Of a DNA stretch of 64,000 bases, positions 32,912-41,557 are shown piece after piece. How positions within the stretch are numbered: the stretch's first letter is position 1; every line of letters starts with the position of its first letter. This stretch comes from JAJZAM01 sp027391075 (GTDB taxonomy: Bacteria > Actinomycetota > Acidimicrobiia > Acidimicrobiales > Palsa-688): positions 1 through 64,000 of the forward strand of contig DAHYHI010000005.1 of the NCBI GenBank assembly GCA_027391075.1, in the 5' to 3' direction. The translations under genes and the position numbers were made by a program. The notes beneath the pieces were generated by a model, which saw nothing but the letters and a program-made list of their open reading frames with translations, searched no databases and was not told the origin of the DNA.

Positions 32912-34411
32912 CTATGATCCCAGCGCTTCGATGAGTTCGGCCGGGCTTGTCACACTTGCGAGTAGATCTTCGACATGGGCGCGGGTACCCCGGAGAGGTT
33001 CGAGCATCGGCACCCGGCACAGCGGCTCCCGGCCCAGGTCGAACACTATCGAATCCCAGTTAGCCGCTGCGATAGCCGGCGCCCAGCGCTGCAGGCACTT
33101 GCCCCTGAAGTATGCGCGGGTCGTTTCAGGCGGCTCGTCTACAGCCCGACGAACCTCCTCAGGGCTAAAGAGCGTCTCCATCCCCAGACGGGCAAACAAC
33201 GAACGCCCGGGCGCAACGTCGTGGTACTGCAGGTCCATGGCTCGCATCTTGGGGTCGCTCCAAGACAGACCGTGACGATCCCGATATCCTTCGAACAGGC
33301 GAAGCTTCGCCACCCAGTCGAGTTGGCCTGACAGGCTCAGCGGGTCGGTCTCCAAGGCGGACAGGACGTCCTCCCAGCGGTTGAGGATGTCTCTGCCTAC
33401 CGTCTCGCCCCCAACCGACTCCAAGCCGCAAGACTCCGAATACTTCTTGGCGAGCGCCAGATGCTCCCACTGCATCTCCAAAGCGGTCATGGTCCGCCCG
33501 TCTTGAAGCTCTAGGGGCACTTTAAGGGACAGGTCGTAGGAAACCTCCCGAAGCGCTGCGACCGGCGATCGCAGCGAGAAGTCCTTGCCGGCCCGGGTAA
33601 ACCAGTCGTCCTCGACCATCGACAGTATGACGGCGGTCGAACCCACTTTGAGAAAAGAGGCGACCTCCGACATGTTGGCGTCACCGACGATGACGTGCAG
33701 CCGGCGGTACTTGTGCGAGTCGGAGTGAGGCTCGTCGCGAGTGTTGATTATCGGCCGTTTGAGCGTGGTCTCCAGCCCGACGACCTCCTCGAAGAAATCG
33801 GCGCGCTGAGTGAGTTGGAAGTCGATGTGACGACCGTCGGTTTGGGGAACTTCGCAGCCGATCTTCCCCGACCCGGTGAATATCTGGCGGGTGACGAAAT
33901 GCGGTATCACTCCGGTGATCACCCGTGAGAACGGCACCGAGCGGTCCAAAAGGTAGTTTTCGTGGTTACCGTAGGAGTTGCCCTTGCCGTCGGAGTTGTT
34001 CTTGAGTACAACCACACTCTGGCCGGGACCGAGGAGAGCAGTGGCAAAACGGACCGAGTCCGCCAAGATCATCTCCCCTGCCCTGTCGTAGAGGACGACG
34101 TCGTACACGTCGGCGCACTCGGGTGTCGAGTACTCCGGGTGGGCGTGATCTACGTAGTAGCGGGCACCGTTGGTGAGCACGGTGTTGACCAGGTGAGTCT
34201 CCACCTCGGGCGGCATCGACGCTTCCCTTGCGAACCCTCGCGCGTCACGGCCTGGCGTCTCGTCCTCGAAGTCCCATCCGACCCGCCGGCTGCGTTCCGA
34301 CACGTACGCGTTTATGAGCGCGGAGGACGCCGCGACAGGGTTCGACTCGGCGCCGCCACGAATGACGATCCCGTATTCGGTTTCCATTCCGAGGACCTTG
34401 GTGATGGCCAC
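32912..34411 (-). CDS. dop: depupylase/deamidase Dop
   Basis: A 499-residue homologue of PafA with the same fold. It has METEYGIVIRGG, the nucleophile-region aspartate D88 in NGARYYVDHAHPEYSTPEC and NNSDGKGNSYGNHENYL. The extra Dop-loop near residues 45-70 (ETPGRDARGFAREAS), absent from PafA, identifies Dop. It deamidates Pup-Gln and removes Pup from substrates. Downstream of arc; 106 bp separate it from pup. Confidence 0.96.
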   Translation of the reverse strand: MAITKVLGMETEYGIVIRGGAESNPVAASSALINAYVSERSRRVGWDFEDETPGRDARGFAREASMPPEVETHLVNTVLTNGARYYVDHAHPEYSTPECADVYDVVLYDRAGEMILADSVRFATALLGPGQSVVVLKNNSDGKGNSYGNHENYLLDRSVPFSRVITGVIPHFVTRQIFTGSGKIGCEVPQTDGRHIDFQLTQRADFFEEVVGLETTLKRPIINTRDEPHSDSHKYRRLHVIVGDANMSEVASFLKVGSTAVILSMVEDDWFTRAGKDFSLRSPVAALREVSYDLSLKVPLELQDGRTMTALEMQWEHLALAKKYSESCGLESVGGETVGRDILNRWEDVLSALETDPLSLSGQLDWVAKLRLFEGYRDRHGLSWSDPKMRAMDLQYHDVAPGRSLFARLGMETLFSPEEVRRAVDEPPETTRAYFRGKCLQRWAPAIAAANWDSIVFDLGREPLCRVPMLEPLRGTRAHVEDLLASVTSPAELIEALGS

Positions 34412-34493
34412 GGTAGTGACCTTAGCGACTCGGCGGCCCTTCGATGCAGCTATAGCCGCTAGGAGTCACGAACTCGGCCGGTCATGCCTTCGA

Positions 34494-36284
34494 TCACAGG
34501 TACTGACCGGTGGCAACCCTCTCTATGGCACGGCCTCCCGTGGTCTCGTCGCCTTGGGATCTGATGGTTCGTATGTAGACGATCCTCTCACCCTTCTTGC
34601 CCGAGATCTTTGCCCAGTCGTCGGGATTCGTCGTGTTGGGCAGGTCCTCGTACTCTTTGTACTCTTGGCGGATCGAGTCTAGGAGGTCCCGGGTTCTTAT
34701 CCCCGGGGTGCCCGACGCTATGACCCGCTTGATCGCCAGCTTCTTCGCTCGGCGAACGATGTTTTCGATCATCGCTCCGGACGCAAAGTCCTTATAGAAC
34801 ATGATCTCCTTGTCACCGTTTTGGTAGGTGACTTCAAGGAACTGGTTGGCCTCGTCGTCGCGATACATCTCCAGCGTGGTTGCTTCGATCATCGCCCGGA
34901 CTGCCTTGTCACGATCGCCGCCCCCGAGGGTCTCTACCTCGGTGGCATCCAGCGGGAGGTCAGAGGTCAGGTACCTGGCGAAGATCTGCTGCGCTGCTTC
35001 ACGGTCGGGTCGTTCGATCTTGATCTTTACGTCCAGCCGGCCCGGTCTGAGGATCGCCGGGTCTATGAGATCCTCCCGGTTGGAGGCGCCTATGACGATC
35101 ACGTTGCGCAACGCCTCTACGCCGTCGATCTCAGCCAAAAGTTGAGGAACGATCGTCGACTCCATGTCGGAGCTGATACCGGTGCCTCTCGTCCGGAAAA
35201 GTGAGTCCATCTCGTCGAAGAACACGATCACCGGGACGCCTTCCTCGCTTTTCTCCCTGGCGCGCTGGAATACCAGCCGTATCTGGCGTTCCGTTTCGCC
35301 CACGTACTTGTTCAGCAGCTCCGGTCCCTTGATGTTCAAGAAGTAGCTCCGAGCGCTGCGGTCCCCAGTAGCCTCTGAGACCTTTTTTGCCAGCGAGTTG
35401 GCCACGGCTTTGGCTATCAGCGTCTTGCCGCATCCTGGCGGCCCGTAAAGCAGGATCCCCTTCGGCGCAGGGAGTTTGTGGGCTACAAAGAGGTCCCTAT
35501 GCAGGAAGGGAAGCTCGACTGCGTCGGTTATCGCCTCAATCTGGGTGTCGAGGCCACCCACGTCTTCGTAGGAGATGTCGGGGACCTCTTCGAGCACCAG
35601 TTCTTCCACCTCGGGCCTCGGAAGCTTCTCAAGTATGAGACCGGTTCTCGAGTCCATCAGAACGGTGTCCCCCGTGCGCAGCTTCGTCCCAGTCATCGAC
35701 TCGGCAATATCGACGACTCTCTCCTCGTCTGCTCTTCCCACTACCAGTGCCCTGGCGCCATCGAGGAGGTCCTTGACGGTTACCACCTCACCCGATTTCT
35801 CCGCGGAACGGGCCAGCACCACATTTAGGGACTCGTTGAGAACTACCTCCGCTCCCCTGGTCAGGCCGGCCTCGTCGTCAGCAAGAGCGGGGTGCAGAGC
35901 CACTCTCATCTTCCGCCCCCCGGAGAACACGTCGACGGTCCCGTCGTCGTTACGGCCGAGCAGGGTTCCGTAGGCCGAAGGCGGCTGGGTCAGTTTGTCT
36001 ACCTCTTCGCGCAGGGCGGCAATGTGCTCGCGCGCCTCACGTAGGGTGAACGTCAGCCGCTCGTTCTGCGAGATCGCCTGTTGGAGTTGCCCTTTGGTCT
36101 CCAGCAGCTTCTCCTCAAGGGTCCGAACTCTCGTAGGGGACTCGTTCATCCGTCGGCGCAGGACCAATACCTCGTCCTCGAGTGCCCTGGCATGGTCGCG
36201 AAGCTCATGAATCTCATCGCCCCCACTTTGGGAAGCCCCACCCACGTCACTTCTCAGTCCCTCGTTGTCAAAGACGTCGCTCAT
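34494..36284 (-). CDS. arc: proteasome-associated ATPase ARC/Mpa
   Basis: A 596-residue AAA+ unfoldase. It has an N-terminal coiled coil (about 20-80) that binds Pup, tandem OB domains (about 85-235), and an AAA domain with Walker A GPPGCGKT, Walker B VIVFFDEMDSL and SRH ASNREDLIDPAILRPGRLD. It ends with GQYL, the HbYX-like tail that docks into the 20S alpha ring. ATG 36284 follows a good ribosome site (GAGGTG). It recognises pupylated proteins and feeds them to the 20S core. Confidence 0.95.
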   Translation of the reverse strand: MSDVFDNEGLRSDVGGASQSGGDEIHELRDHARALEDEVLVLRRRMNESPTRVRTLEEKLLETKGQLQQAISQNERLTFTLREAREHIAALREEVDKLTQPPSAYGTLLGRNDDGTVDVFSGGRKMRVALHPALADDEAGLTRGAEVVLNESLNVVLARSAEKSGEVVTVKDLLDGARALVVGRADEERVVDIAESMTGTKLRTGDTVLMDSRTGLILEKLPRPEVEELVLEEVPDISYEDVGGLDTQIEAITDAVELPFLHRDLFVAHKLPAPKGILLYGPPGCGKTLIAKAVANSLAKKVSEATGDRSARSYFLNIKGPELLNKYVGETERQIRLVFQRAREKSEEGVPVIVFFDEMDSLFRTRGTGISSDMESTIVPQLLAEIDGVEALRNVIVIGASNREDLIDPAILRPGRLDVKIKIERPDREAAQQIFARYLTSDLPLDATEVETLGGGDRDKAVRAMIEATTLEMYRDDEANQFLEVTYQNGDKEIMFYKDFASGAMIENIVRRAKKLAIKRVIASGTPGIRTRDLLDSIRQEYKEYEDLPNTTNPDDWAKISGKKGERIVYIRTIRSQGDETTGGRAIERVATGQYL

Positions 36285-36473
36285 TGGCACCTCGCTTTTG
36301 TCTACCTTCGAACCTACCTCCACAGAAGCCGGCATAGTTGGCTTTGGGGCGATGGGGAGAAAACAGTTTCGCCCATGCGGTGTCGGCTGCCCAGCCGCTA
36401 CAGTAGAGGGGGAAAAGCGCCAGAGGGCGCTTTAGAGCTATCGGACGTCGAGAATGCGAGGCAACACTCCGCG

Positions 36474-36707
36474 ATGAAGGTTTGGATCGACCAGGATCTA
36501 TGCACTGGCGATGGGCTCTGCGAGGAGATAGCTCCCGCCGTGTTCACTCTGCTCGACGACGGGCTGTCGTACGTGAAAGAAGGCGACAAAGTCTTCGACA
36601 GTCCCGGCGGACAGGAAGGTCTCGCCGTGGTTCCCGACGGCATGGAAGACGCGACCCGCGAGGCCGCCGAGGAATGCCCCGGGGAGTGCATTTTCATCGA
36701 GGAGTGA
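36474..36707 (+). CDS. small 3Fe-4S/4Fe-4S ferredoxin
   Basis: A 77-residue ferredoxin with cysteines in LCTGDGLCEEIAP and ECPGECIF, the spacing of single-cluster ferredoxins that serve cytochromes P450 and other oxidases. The fold (MKVWIDQDLCTG, ends CIFIEE) is complete. ATG 36474 was chosen; longer upstream frames overlap arc. It is on the + strand between arc and marP, convergent with marP. Confidence 0.85.
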   Translation: MKVWIDQDLCTGDGLCEEIAPAVFTLLDDGLSYVKEGDKVFDSPGGQEGLAVVPDGMEDATREAAEECPGECIFIEE

Positions 36708-36722
36708 TCACTACGCTAGGGG

Positions 36723-37907
36723 TTACCCGCCTGTTATGCATGCGCCCGTCGAGGCGTGAGCGCTGCGGGGTTCCGCTAGGAAGGCGGTTAGCTCCGAGGT
36801 GTTGAGAGCATAGGATGTCCCAGCCTGCTGGGCGGATATGGCGAAAGCGACACCTATGACCTGGCCTGACGTGTCGACGACGGCCCCGCCTGAGTCGCCT
36901 CTCGCAAGGTTCGACGCCAACACCAAGATGCTCCTTTTTGTGTTGTGTGTGCCGTAGATGTCGGGCCCTACCGCCTCCTCGATGGCCGCAACACGGGCTG
37001 GAACGATAGCGAGGGGGTCTTGGCCGTTGGGGTGTCCGAACACTGCTGCCACCTCGCCCTGCCTGGGCGATCCTATCGGTAGTGGCGTGTCGCTCAGACC
37101 TGACACCGACAGTAGCGCCAGGTCTCTGTAAGGGTCGTACGCTATGACGTTCGCGCCCAGAATCGCTCCCGACGGGGTCATCACGGATGTGGCTCCGGGC
37201 TTCTCCCCTGCTACCACGTGGGCGTTGGTGATGACCAAGCCGGGGCCGACGACAAAGCCGCTGCCTTCGTAAATCGACTGGCATGCCTGGCCTTGCACTT
37301 TCAGTGTGGAGGCTGCCACCGCAGAGACGAGCGACGGGCTCAAAGGCACCGACCCGGGGGGGGCTCCGACGTTGGCCGCCGGCGCCAGCGCGGCGAAAAC
37401 CTCGGGGTTGCCGTCACCGACTATCCGTCGCAGCACGTCTAGGGCTGGGGGCGGTGCCGGCAGGTCGCGCGACATAGCCCTTGCGACAGTCGAGTCGCCG
37501 ACGGCCCGGGACACTGTGCCTTGGGTAGCGGCGAGAGTCGGAAGCAAAAGCCACACGACGGTCAAGATGCCTGCCGCTCCGACGGCTGCGCCGACGAGGC
37601 GGTCGACAGTTCGCAGCGGTCCGATGGGTAGCACATGATGCAGCTTCCCGCCCACGATAAGCCCGACGGCCTGGCCAACGACAGCGCCTCCTATGAGCAT
37701 CGCCACGGCAACGACTACCAGCGTGGAAGATGAAGAGTTACGTAGATGGCGGAACACGGTCGGAAGGAGTCTTGCAGCGACGTACAACCCGCCTGCTAAT
37801 CCCACCCACGAGATGACCCTGCCGAGGAAGCCGATCCGGTAGCCTCCGAGCGCTGCGAGCGCGGCTACTCCGACGATGACGAGGTCCACCACCTGTCCCG
37901 GCTTCAT
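36723..37907 (-). CDS. MarP-type membrane serine protease
   Basis: A 394-residue protease with an N-terminal CvpA-like membrane domain (four TM helices in residues 1-125) and a chymotrypsin-like periplasmic domain. The triad is H230 (ITNAHVV), D262 (PYRDLALL) and S339 (ARGDSGGAV). C209 and C390 correspond in position to the disulfide C214-C395 of M. tuberculosis MarP (Rv3671c), which is needed for activation. Likely role: acid and envelope stress resistance. It overlaps trmI by 4 nt. Confidence 0.88.
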   Translation of the reverse strand: MKPGQVVDLVIVGVAALAALGGYRIGFLGRVISWVGLAGGLYVAARLLPTVFRHLRNSSSSTLVVVAVAMLIGGAVVGQAVGLIVGGKLHHVLPIGPLRTVDRLVGAAVGAAGILTVVWLLLPTLAATQGTVSRAVGDSTVARAMSRDLPAPPPALDVLRRIVGDGNPEVFAALAPAANVGAPPGSVPLSPSLVSAVAASTLKVQGQACQSIYEGSGFVVGPGLVITNAHVVAGEKPGATSVMTPSGAILGANVIAYDPYRDLALLSVSGLSDTPLPIGSPRQGEVAAVFGHPNGQDPLAIVPARVAAIEEAVGPDIYGTHNTKRSILVLASNLARGDSGGAVVDTSGQVIGVAFAISAQQAGTSYALNTSELTAFLAEPRSAHASTGACITGG

Positions 37908-38707
37908 AGCGACGGCGTCAGCTTCGGCCCGAAGCGGCTACCTAGCAGCCTCGCCGAGGTCAGGAACCCGGTGTGGGCCACCATTCGGTGGTCGGGTCGA
38001 ACGGATTGGCCTTCGACGTGCCAACTGCGAAGGAGTACCTCGACCGTTTCGGCTAGCCCGAATCCGCTGTCAGCGAGGGCCGAGCGAAGGGTGGCGACCT
38101 GACCGATCGTCGGAAGGTAGGAAACCAGGATGGCCCCGGGGCGCAACGCCGCCTCGGCGGCCCGCACCAGCCGCCACGGCTCGGGGAGGTCCAGCACCAT
38201 GCGGTCGAAGCCTGTTTCTGAGATCCCCTCGTAGGCGTCTCGGATGTCGACTTTGTAGCGACCGAGAGCTTCGTCGCCAAGAAAATCGCCGACGTTGGAA
38301 GTTGCTCGGGCGGCAAAGTCCTCTCTTATTTCGTACCCCGTGACATCCGCTCCGGCCCGCAGAAGGGCCATCGACATCGCCCCCGAGCCGACACCGGACT
38401 CGAACACTCGGGCTCCGGGGAATATGTCGGCGATCATGAGGATCGGACCCAGATCCTTCGGGTAAATGACCTGAGCTCCACGGGGCATTGCGAGTACCAC
38501 GTCGGAAAGCGTCGGTCGGACAGCGACGTAGCGGCCGCCACGCGTGGAGCGGACCTCGCTGCCTTCGGGGGAACCGATCAGGGCGTCGTGGGGTACCGGT
38601 CCGGCGTGGGTGTGGAATTCCCCGCCTTCGCTGAGGCGAACCAGGTACCGTCGACCCTTGTTGTCGTAGAGCAGCACTCTTTCACCGGCCGAGAAGAACT
38701 CGTTCAT
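37904..38707 (-). CDS. trmI: tRNA (adenine-58-N1)-methyltransferase TrmI
   Basis: A 267-residue SAM-dependent Rossmann enzyme with the TrmI N-terminal beta domain (ERVLLYDNKGRRYLVRL), motif I VFESGVGSGAMSMALLRAG, motif II-IV region MVLDLPEPW and the tetramer tail. It methylates A58 in the T-loop of tRNA. Its stop/start overlaps marP (ATGA), and its start overlaps ttuA. The adjacent ttuA/ttuB pair modifies U54 in the same loop, so the three form a T-loop maturation set. Confidence 0.9.
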   Translation of the reverse strand: MNEFFSAGERVLLYDNKGRRYLVRLSEGGEFHTHAGPVPHDALIGSPEGSEVRSTRGGRYVAVRPTLSDVVLAMPRGAQVIYPKDLGPILMIADIFPGARVFESGVGSGAMSMALLRAGADVTGYEIREDFAARATSNVGDFLGDEALGRYKVDIRDAYEGISETGFDRMVLDLPEPWRLVRAAEAALRPGAILVSYLPTIGQVATLRSALADSGFGLAETVEVLLRSWHVEGQSVRPDHRMVAHTGFLTSARLLGSRFGPKLTPSL

Positions 38708-39612
38708 GGCTTCGAGGAGGCCCGCTCAGCGAGTTTGCAGAAGGCGCAGGTGTCCGACACGGTCGGGTTGGCACACACCGGACAGGGGTGCAGAGATTCT
38801 CGTTCGGCGGCGGCTACCTGGCCGACGAGAGGAGCGACTTTGTCCAAGAAGCCGAAAAGGAAAGCCGTTTTGGTTCCCGGGGAGGTCTCCTCGACCCCGT
38901 TCAGCAGCTCTTTGTAGCCGAGATGACGGTTCCCAGCCGACATGGGACACTCCTCGACTATGTAGTCGATACCCTCCAAGACGCAGTAAGCCGCAGTCTC
39001 ACGCTCGGCTAGGCGTACCAAGGGTTTGATCTTTCTCACGAACCCTAGGCCTTCGGCCAGGACCGGTTGCTGACGTCCCAGGTAGGCGAGATCCCACCGA
39101 AGAACGTTTCCGAGTAAGACCGCTGCTTCGTCGTCGAGGTTGTGCCCTGTAGCGATCGCCTGGTAGCCACCTTTTAGTGCCTCCGAGTTGAAAAGGTGTC
39201 TCTTCGACAGCCCGCACGCCGAGCACGGTGCGCGCTTCGCCGCACGCGACCCGGTCGGGATGTCGAAGCCGAAGTCGCTAGGCAGGTCGACCTCGACCAG
39301 CTTCGCCGAGCGGGAAGCTGCGAAGCGTCGGGCGTAACCAGCTGACTCGGGGCTGTAGTCGCCGATACCCAGCCCTATGTACAAGCCGTCCGCTTGGTAG
39401 CCGAGCCCGAGTAGGATGTCCCACAACGCCAGGGAGTCCTTGCCCCCCGACACTGCGACTAGGACCCTGTCGTCGCTAGAGAGCATCGAGTAAGCCTCGA
39501 CGGTCCTGGCAACTTGGTCCCGGCAATGCTTGACGAAGCACTCGTGGCAGAAGCCGGCGTTGTGCCGGCGAATCTCGATCACCGCAAGTTGGCGGCACAC
39601 GCGGCACTTCAC
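38704..39612 (-). CDS. ttuA: tRNA-5-methyluridine 54 2-sulfurtransferase TtuA-like
   Basis: A 302-residue PP-loop enzyme with N-terminal (CRVC, CHEC) and C-terminal (CPVC, CAFC) zinc fingers, PP-loop SGGKDS (55-60), and three cysteines C130, C133 and C222 in the positions of the TtuA 4Fe-4S ligands. It accepts sulfur from a TtuB-type carrier to form 2-thiolated uridine/ribothymidine at position 54. GTG start at 39612 overlaps the carrier gene stop by 4 nt (GTGA). TilS/TtcA-type enzymes lack the zinc-finger pair. Confidence 0.87.
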   Translation of the reverse strand: MKCRVCRQLAVIEIRRHNAGFCHECFVKHCRDQVARTVEAYSMLSSDDRVLVAVSGGKDSLALWDILLGLGYQADGLYIGLGIGDYSPESAGYARRFAASRSAKLVEVDLPSDFGFDIPTGSRAAKRAPCSACGLSKRHLFNSEALKGGYQAIATGHNLDDEAAVLLGNVLRWDLAYLGRQQPVLAEGLGFVRKIKPLVRLAERETAAYCVLEGIDYIVEECPMSAGNRHLGYKELLNGVEETSPGTKTAFLFGFLDKVAPLVGQVAAAERESLHPCPVCANPTVSDTCAFCKLAERASSKP

Positions 39613-39824
39613 TCGCTGCCTCCCGATATGACGGGGCGGATCTCCACGGATGCAGAATCGTCTAAGAGTGAGTCTCCTGTTACGAGGGTGCCGTCGACGA
39701 TCACGAGGACAGCTTCACGGCTCATCTCCAGGTCCGCCAACAGCGACGCAACCGTGATCGGCCCCGAAACCTCAAGTGCTCGACGGGGATTGCGCAGCAG
39801 GACTTTCACTGCGTCAGGCCCCAC
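39609..39824 (-). CDS. TtuB-like (ThiS/MoaD-fold) sulfur carrier ending GGSE
   Basis: A 71-residue ubiquitin-fold protein of the ThiS/MoaD class. It ends in RPVISGGSE, so the diglycine that should be thiocarboxylated (G68-G69) is followed by two extra residues, Ser-Glu. Standard TtuB ends at GG; here either the tail is trimmed or another mechanism is used. It overlaps ttuA by 4 nt (GTGA). Start GTG 39824 is used; GTG at 39809 is possible. Confidence 0.85.
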   Translation of the reverse strand: MGPDAVKVLLRNPRRALEVSGPITVASLLADLEMSREAVLVIVDGTLVTGDSLLDDSASVEIRPVISGGSE

Positions 39825-39828
39825 TGGC

Positions 39829-40053
39829 TCAACTGTGCGGCTCGTGGAAGATTTGGAGTGTCTCTCCCGGAGCCAGACGCGAGGAGAACACGACGTCCTC
39901 GCTTCTTCTTAGGGCTCTTAGCGCCAACCATCCGAGAGCTGCTGCCGCTCCTAGGGCAGTCCAAGCTGGACTTCCTCCGGCGACGCCTCTTCGCCAACCG
40001 TGACGTACCCCCCGCCGGAGGGTTCGCTCTATTAAACCAGAGGGAGTTCTCAC
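39829..40053 (-). CDS. small single-span membrane protein
   Basis: A 74-residue protein with one hydrophobic segment (WTALGAAAALGWLALRAL) flanked by basic residues, then a short acidic/amphipathic tail (FSSRLAPGETLQIFHEPHS). The GTG start overlaps the stop of the DUF3618-like gene by 4 nt. Part of the chain holin-like, DUF3618-like, this gene, then ttuB 4 nt later. Unknown role. Confidence 0.55.
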   Translation of the reverse strand: MRTPSGLIERTLRRGVRHGWRRGVAGGSPAWTALGAAAALGWLALRALRRSEDVVFSSRLAPGETLQIFHEPHS

Positions 40054-40301
40054 AGGCGTCTGACCTCAACCCAGGTTGCCTTCCGGGTGCCTCGACGCTT
40101 GCCTAGCCAAAATGACACGATCACCGCGGCCAGCGCTGCCCCGCTCGCAACCGCCACCAGCTTCGAGCGGGCCGAGTCGACCTTGGTATCCGCTTCACCC
40201 CTGATCTGCTCCAGCTTCGCTTGAATGTCGGTGATATCGACTCGTCTCGTCGGAGCTTCGACGGCTCTCGAAGACTTGGAGCGCCCTTTGCCTGAGCTCA
40301 T
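40050..40301 (-). CDS. DUF3618-like small membrane protein
   Basis: An 83-residue protein with a helical N-terminal half (VDITDIQAKLEQIRGEADTK, resembling DUF3618), then one TM helix (LVAVASGAALAAVIVSFWLG) and a basic tail. ATG 40301 overlaps the holin-like gene stop by 4 nt (ATGA). In actinobacteria DUF3618 genes typically accompany phage-holin-family genes; no function known. Confidence 0.6.
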   Translation of the reverse strand: MSSGKGRSKSSRAVEAPTRRVDITDIQAKLEQIRGEADTKVDSARSKLVAVASGAALAAVIVSFWLGKRRGTRKATWVEVRRL

Positions 40302-40687
40302 CTGACACCTTTCGATATGCGGGTCGCTGCGACGAACGCCCCCGTCGCGGCGGCGACCGCAGCAACGCTGTAAGGAACCCAGGACAGGTCTCCCCCGAGG
40401 TGCACCCCTGCCTCGCCTTGAAGGAGGCGGAGTATGGTCAACGCGCCCAGCACTCCACCCACGGCGAGGAGCAAGGCGCCGGCGGCTCCCCATGCCACGA
40501 AGCGTACGAGGCCGCGGAGGGGGTCCACGGTCTCCTGTTTGGCGTACGTGACGACCATCCCGAGAAGTTCGCGGAGGTGATCGCCGACCGAGTCGGTCTC
40601 CTCTCGATGCGATCCGGATTGGTCACCGTTGCTTCCTGGCGTGCTCACGACTGCCCTATCTTTACCGTCCGAAGCCTTCCGGTGCAA
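40298..40687 (-). CDS. phage-holin-family (DUF1469-like) membrane protein
   Basis: A 129-residue protein with a hydrophilic N-terminus (HREETDSVGDHLRELLGM), two TM helices (VAWGAAGALLLAVGGVLGAL and SVAAVAAATGAFVAA) and the conserved amphipathic link. The class is annotated as phage holin 3_6 but is a cellular envelope protein in actinobacteria. First gene of the overlapping chain to marP. GTG 40648 is an alternative start. Confidence 0.65.
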   Translation of the reverse strand: MHRKASDGKDRAVVSTPGSNGDQSGSHREETDSVGDHLRELLGMVVTYAKQETVDPLRGLVRFVAWGAAGALLLAVGGVLGALTILRLLQGEAGVHLGGDLSWVPYSVAAVAAATGAFVAATRISKGVR

Positions 40688-40728
40688 GGACCCGCGGGCG
40701 CCACGGGTCGGACGTCGATTAGATTGCC

Positions 40729-41493
40729 GTGTCGGTGCGGATACTCATAGCAGTTCTAGTCGGTCTTTTCACCTGCCAGATAGCGATCTTCCTGACGACT
40801 GTGTTCCTTCATCGGACCCTGTCACACAAGGCGATCACCATGTCCAAGGGTCTCCGCTTCGCGTGTCGAACTCTGGTATGGATGTCCACCGGGATACGTC
40901 CCAGGGAGTGGGTAGGTGTCCACCGCAAGCACCACGCCTACACGGACGTCACCGGCGACCCCCACTCTCCCGTGCTCGAAGGCTTCTGGAAGGTGCAGCT
41001 GGCGAACGTGGTGCTTTACCGGCGAGGTGCTGCCGACAAGCTGAGCATCGACCGCTACTCCAAGGATCTGCCGGCGGACCGTTGGGATAGGGTGCTCTTC
41101 GACCGTTCGCTGGTCGGTCTGTCAGCGGGTATCGGACTGCTTTTTTTGGTGTTTTGGGGCAACTGGGAGATGACCCTCATAGCCTCGGGCGTGCATACGG
41201 TCTCCTACCTTGTACTTAATTCGGCAGTGAACGCCGTGGGACACTCCTTCGGGAAGCGCCCTTTTGCGGGCCTCGCGACGAACAACCAGTGGCTGGCATG
41301 GCTTACCGGCGGGGAGGGCCTCCACGGCAATCACCACGCTGCGCCGACGTCGGCTCGTCTCTCTTTCTCCCGGAGGGAGTTCGACCCGGCTTGGTGGCTC
41401 GTATCGCTAGGACGCCGGCTGCGCTGGTTGGAGGTCCGCCATCTCGCTCCGAGGCTGTCGCAGGGGGCTGTTCGGGAGGCCCAAGCGGCCTGA
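40729..41493 (+). CDS. acyl-CoA/fatty acid desaturase
   Basis: A 254-residue membrane diiron desaturase with the three His boxes of the stearoyl-CoA desaturase type: HRTLSH (residues 28-33), HRKHHAY and HGNHHAAP. Four or so TM segments. Comparable to DesA3-like enzymes introducing a delta-9 double bond; a partner reductase is not adjacent. GTG start at 40729, and TAGATT very close upstream is -10-like. Confidence 0.87.
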   Translation: MSVRILIAVLVGLFTCQIAIFLTTVFLHRTLSHKAITMSKGLRFACRTLVWMSTGIRPREWVGVHRKHHAYTDVTGDPHSPVLEGFWKVQLANVVLYRRGAADKLSIDRYSKDLPADRWDRVLFDRSLVGLSAGIGLLFLVFWGNWEMTLIASGVHTVSYLVLNSAVNAVGHSFGKRPFAGLATNNQWLAWLTGGEGLHGNHHAAPTSARLSFSRREFDPAWWLVSLGRRLRWLEVRHLAPRLSQGAVREAQAA

Positions 41494-41557
41494 GCGTCAG
41501 GTGATCTGTCTCAGCTCGATGCTTTGGCGCCTGCTCGGTCCAGAGTAGGGTTGGAGC

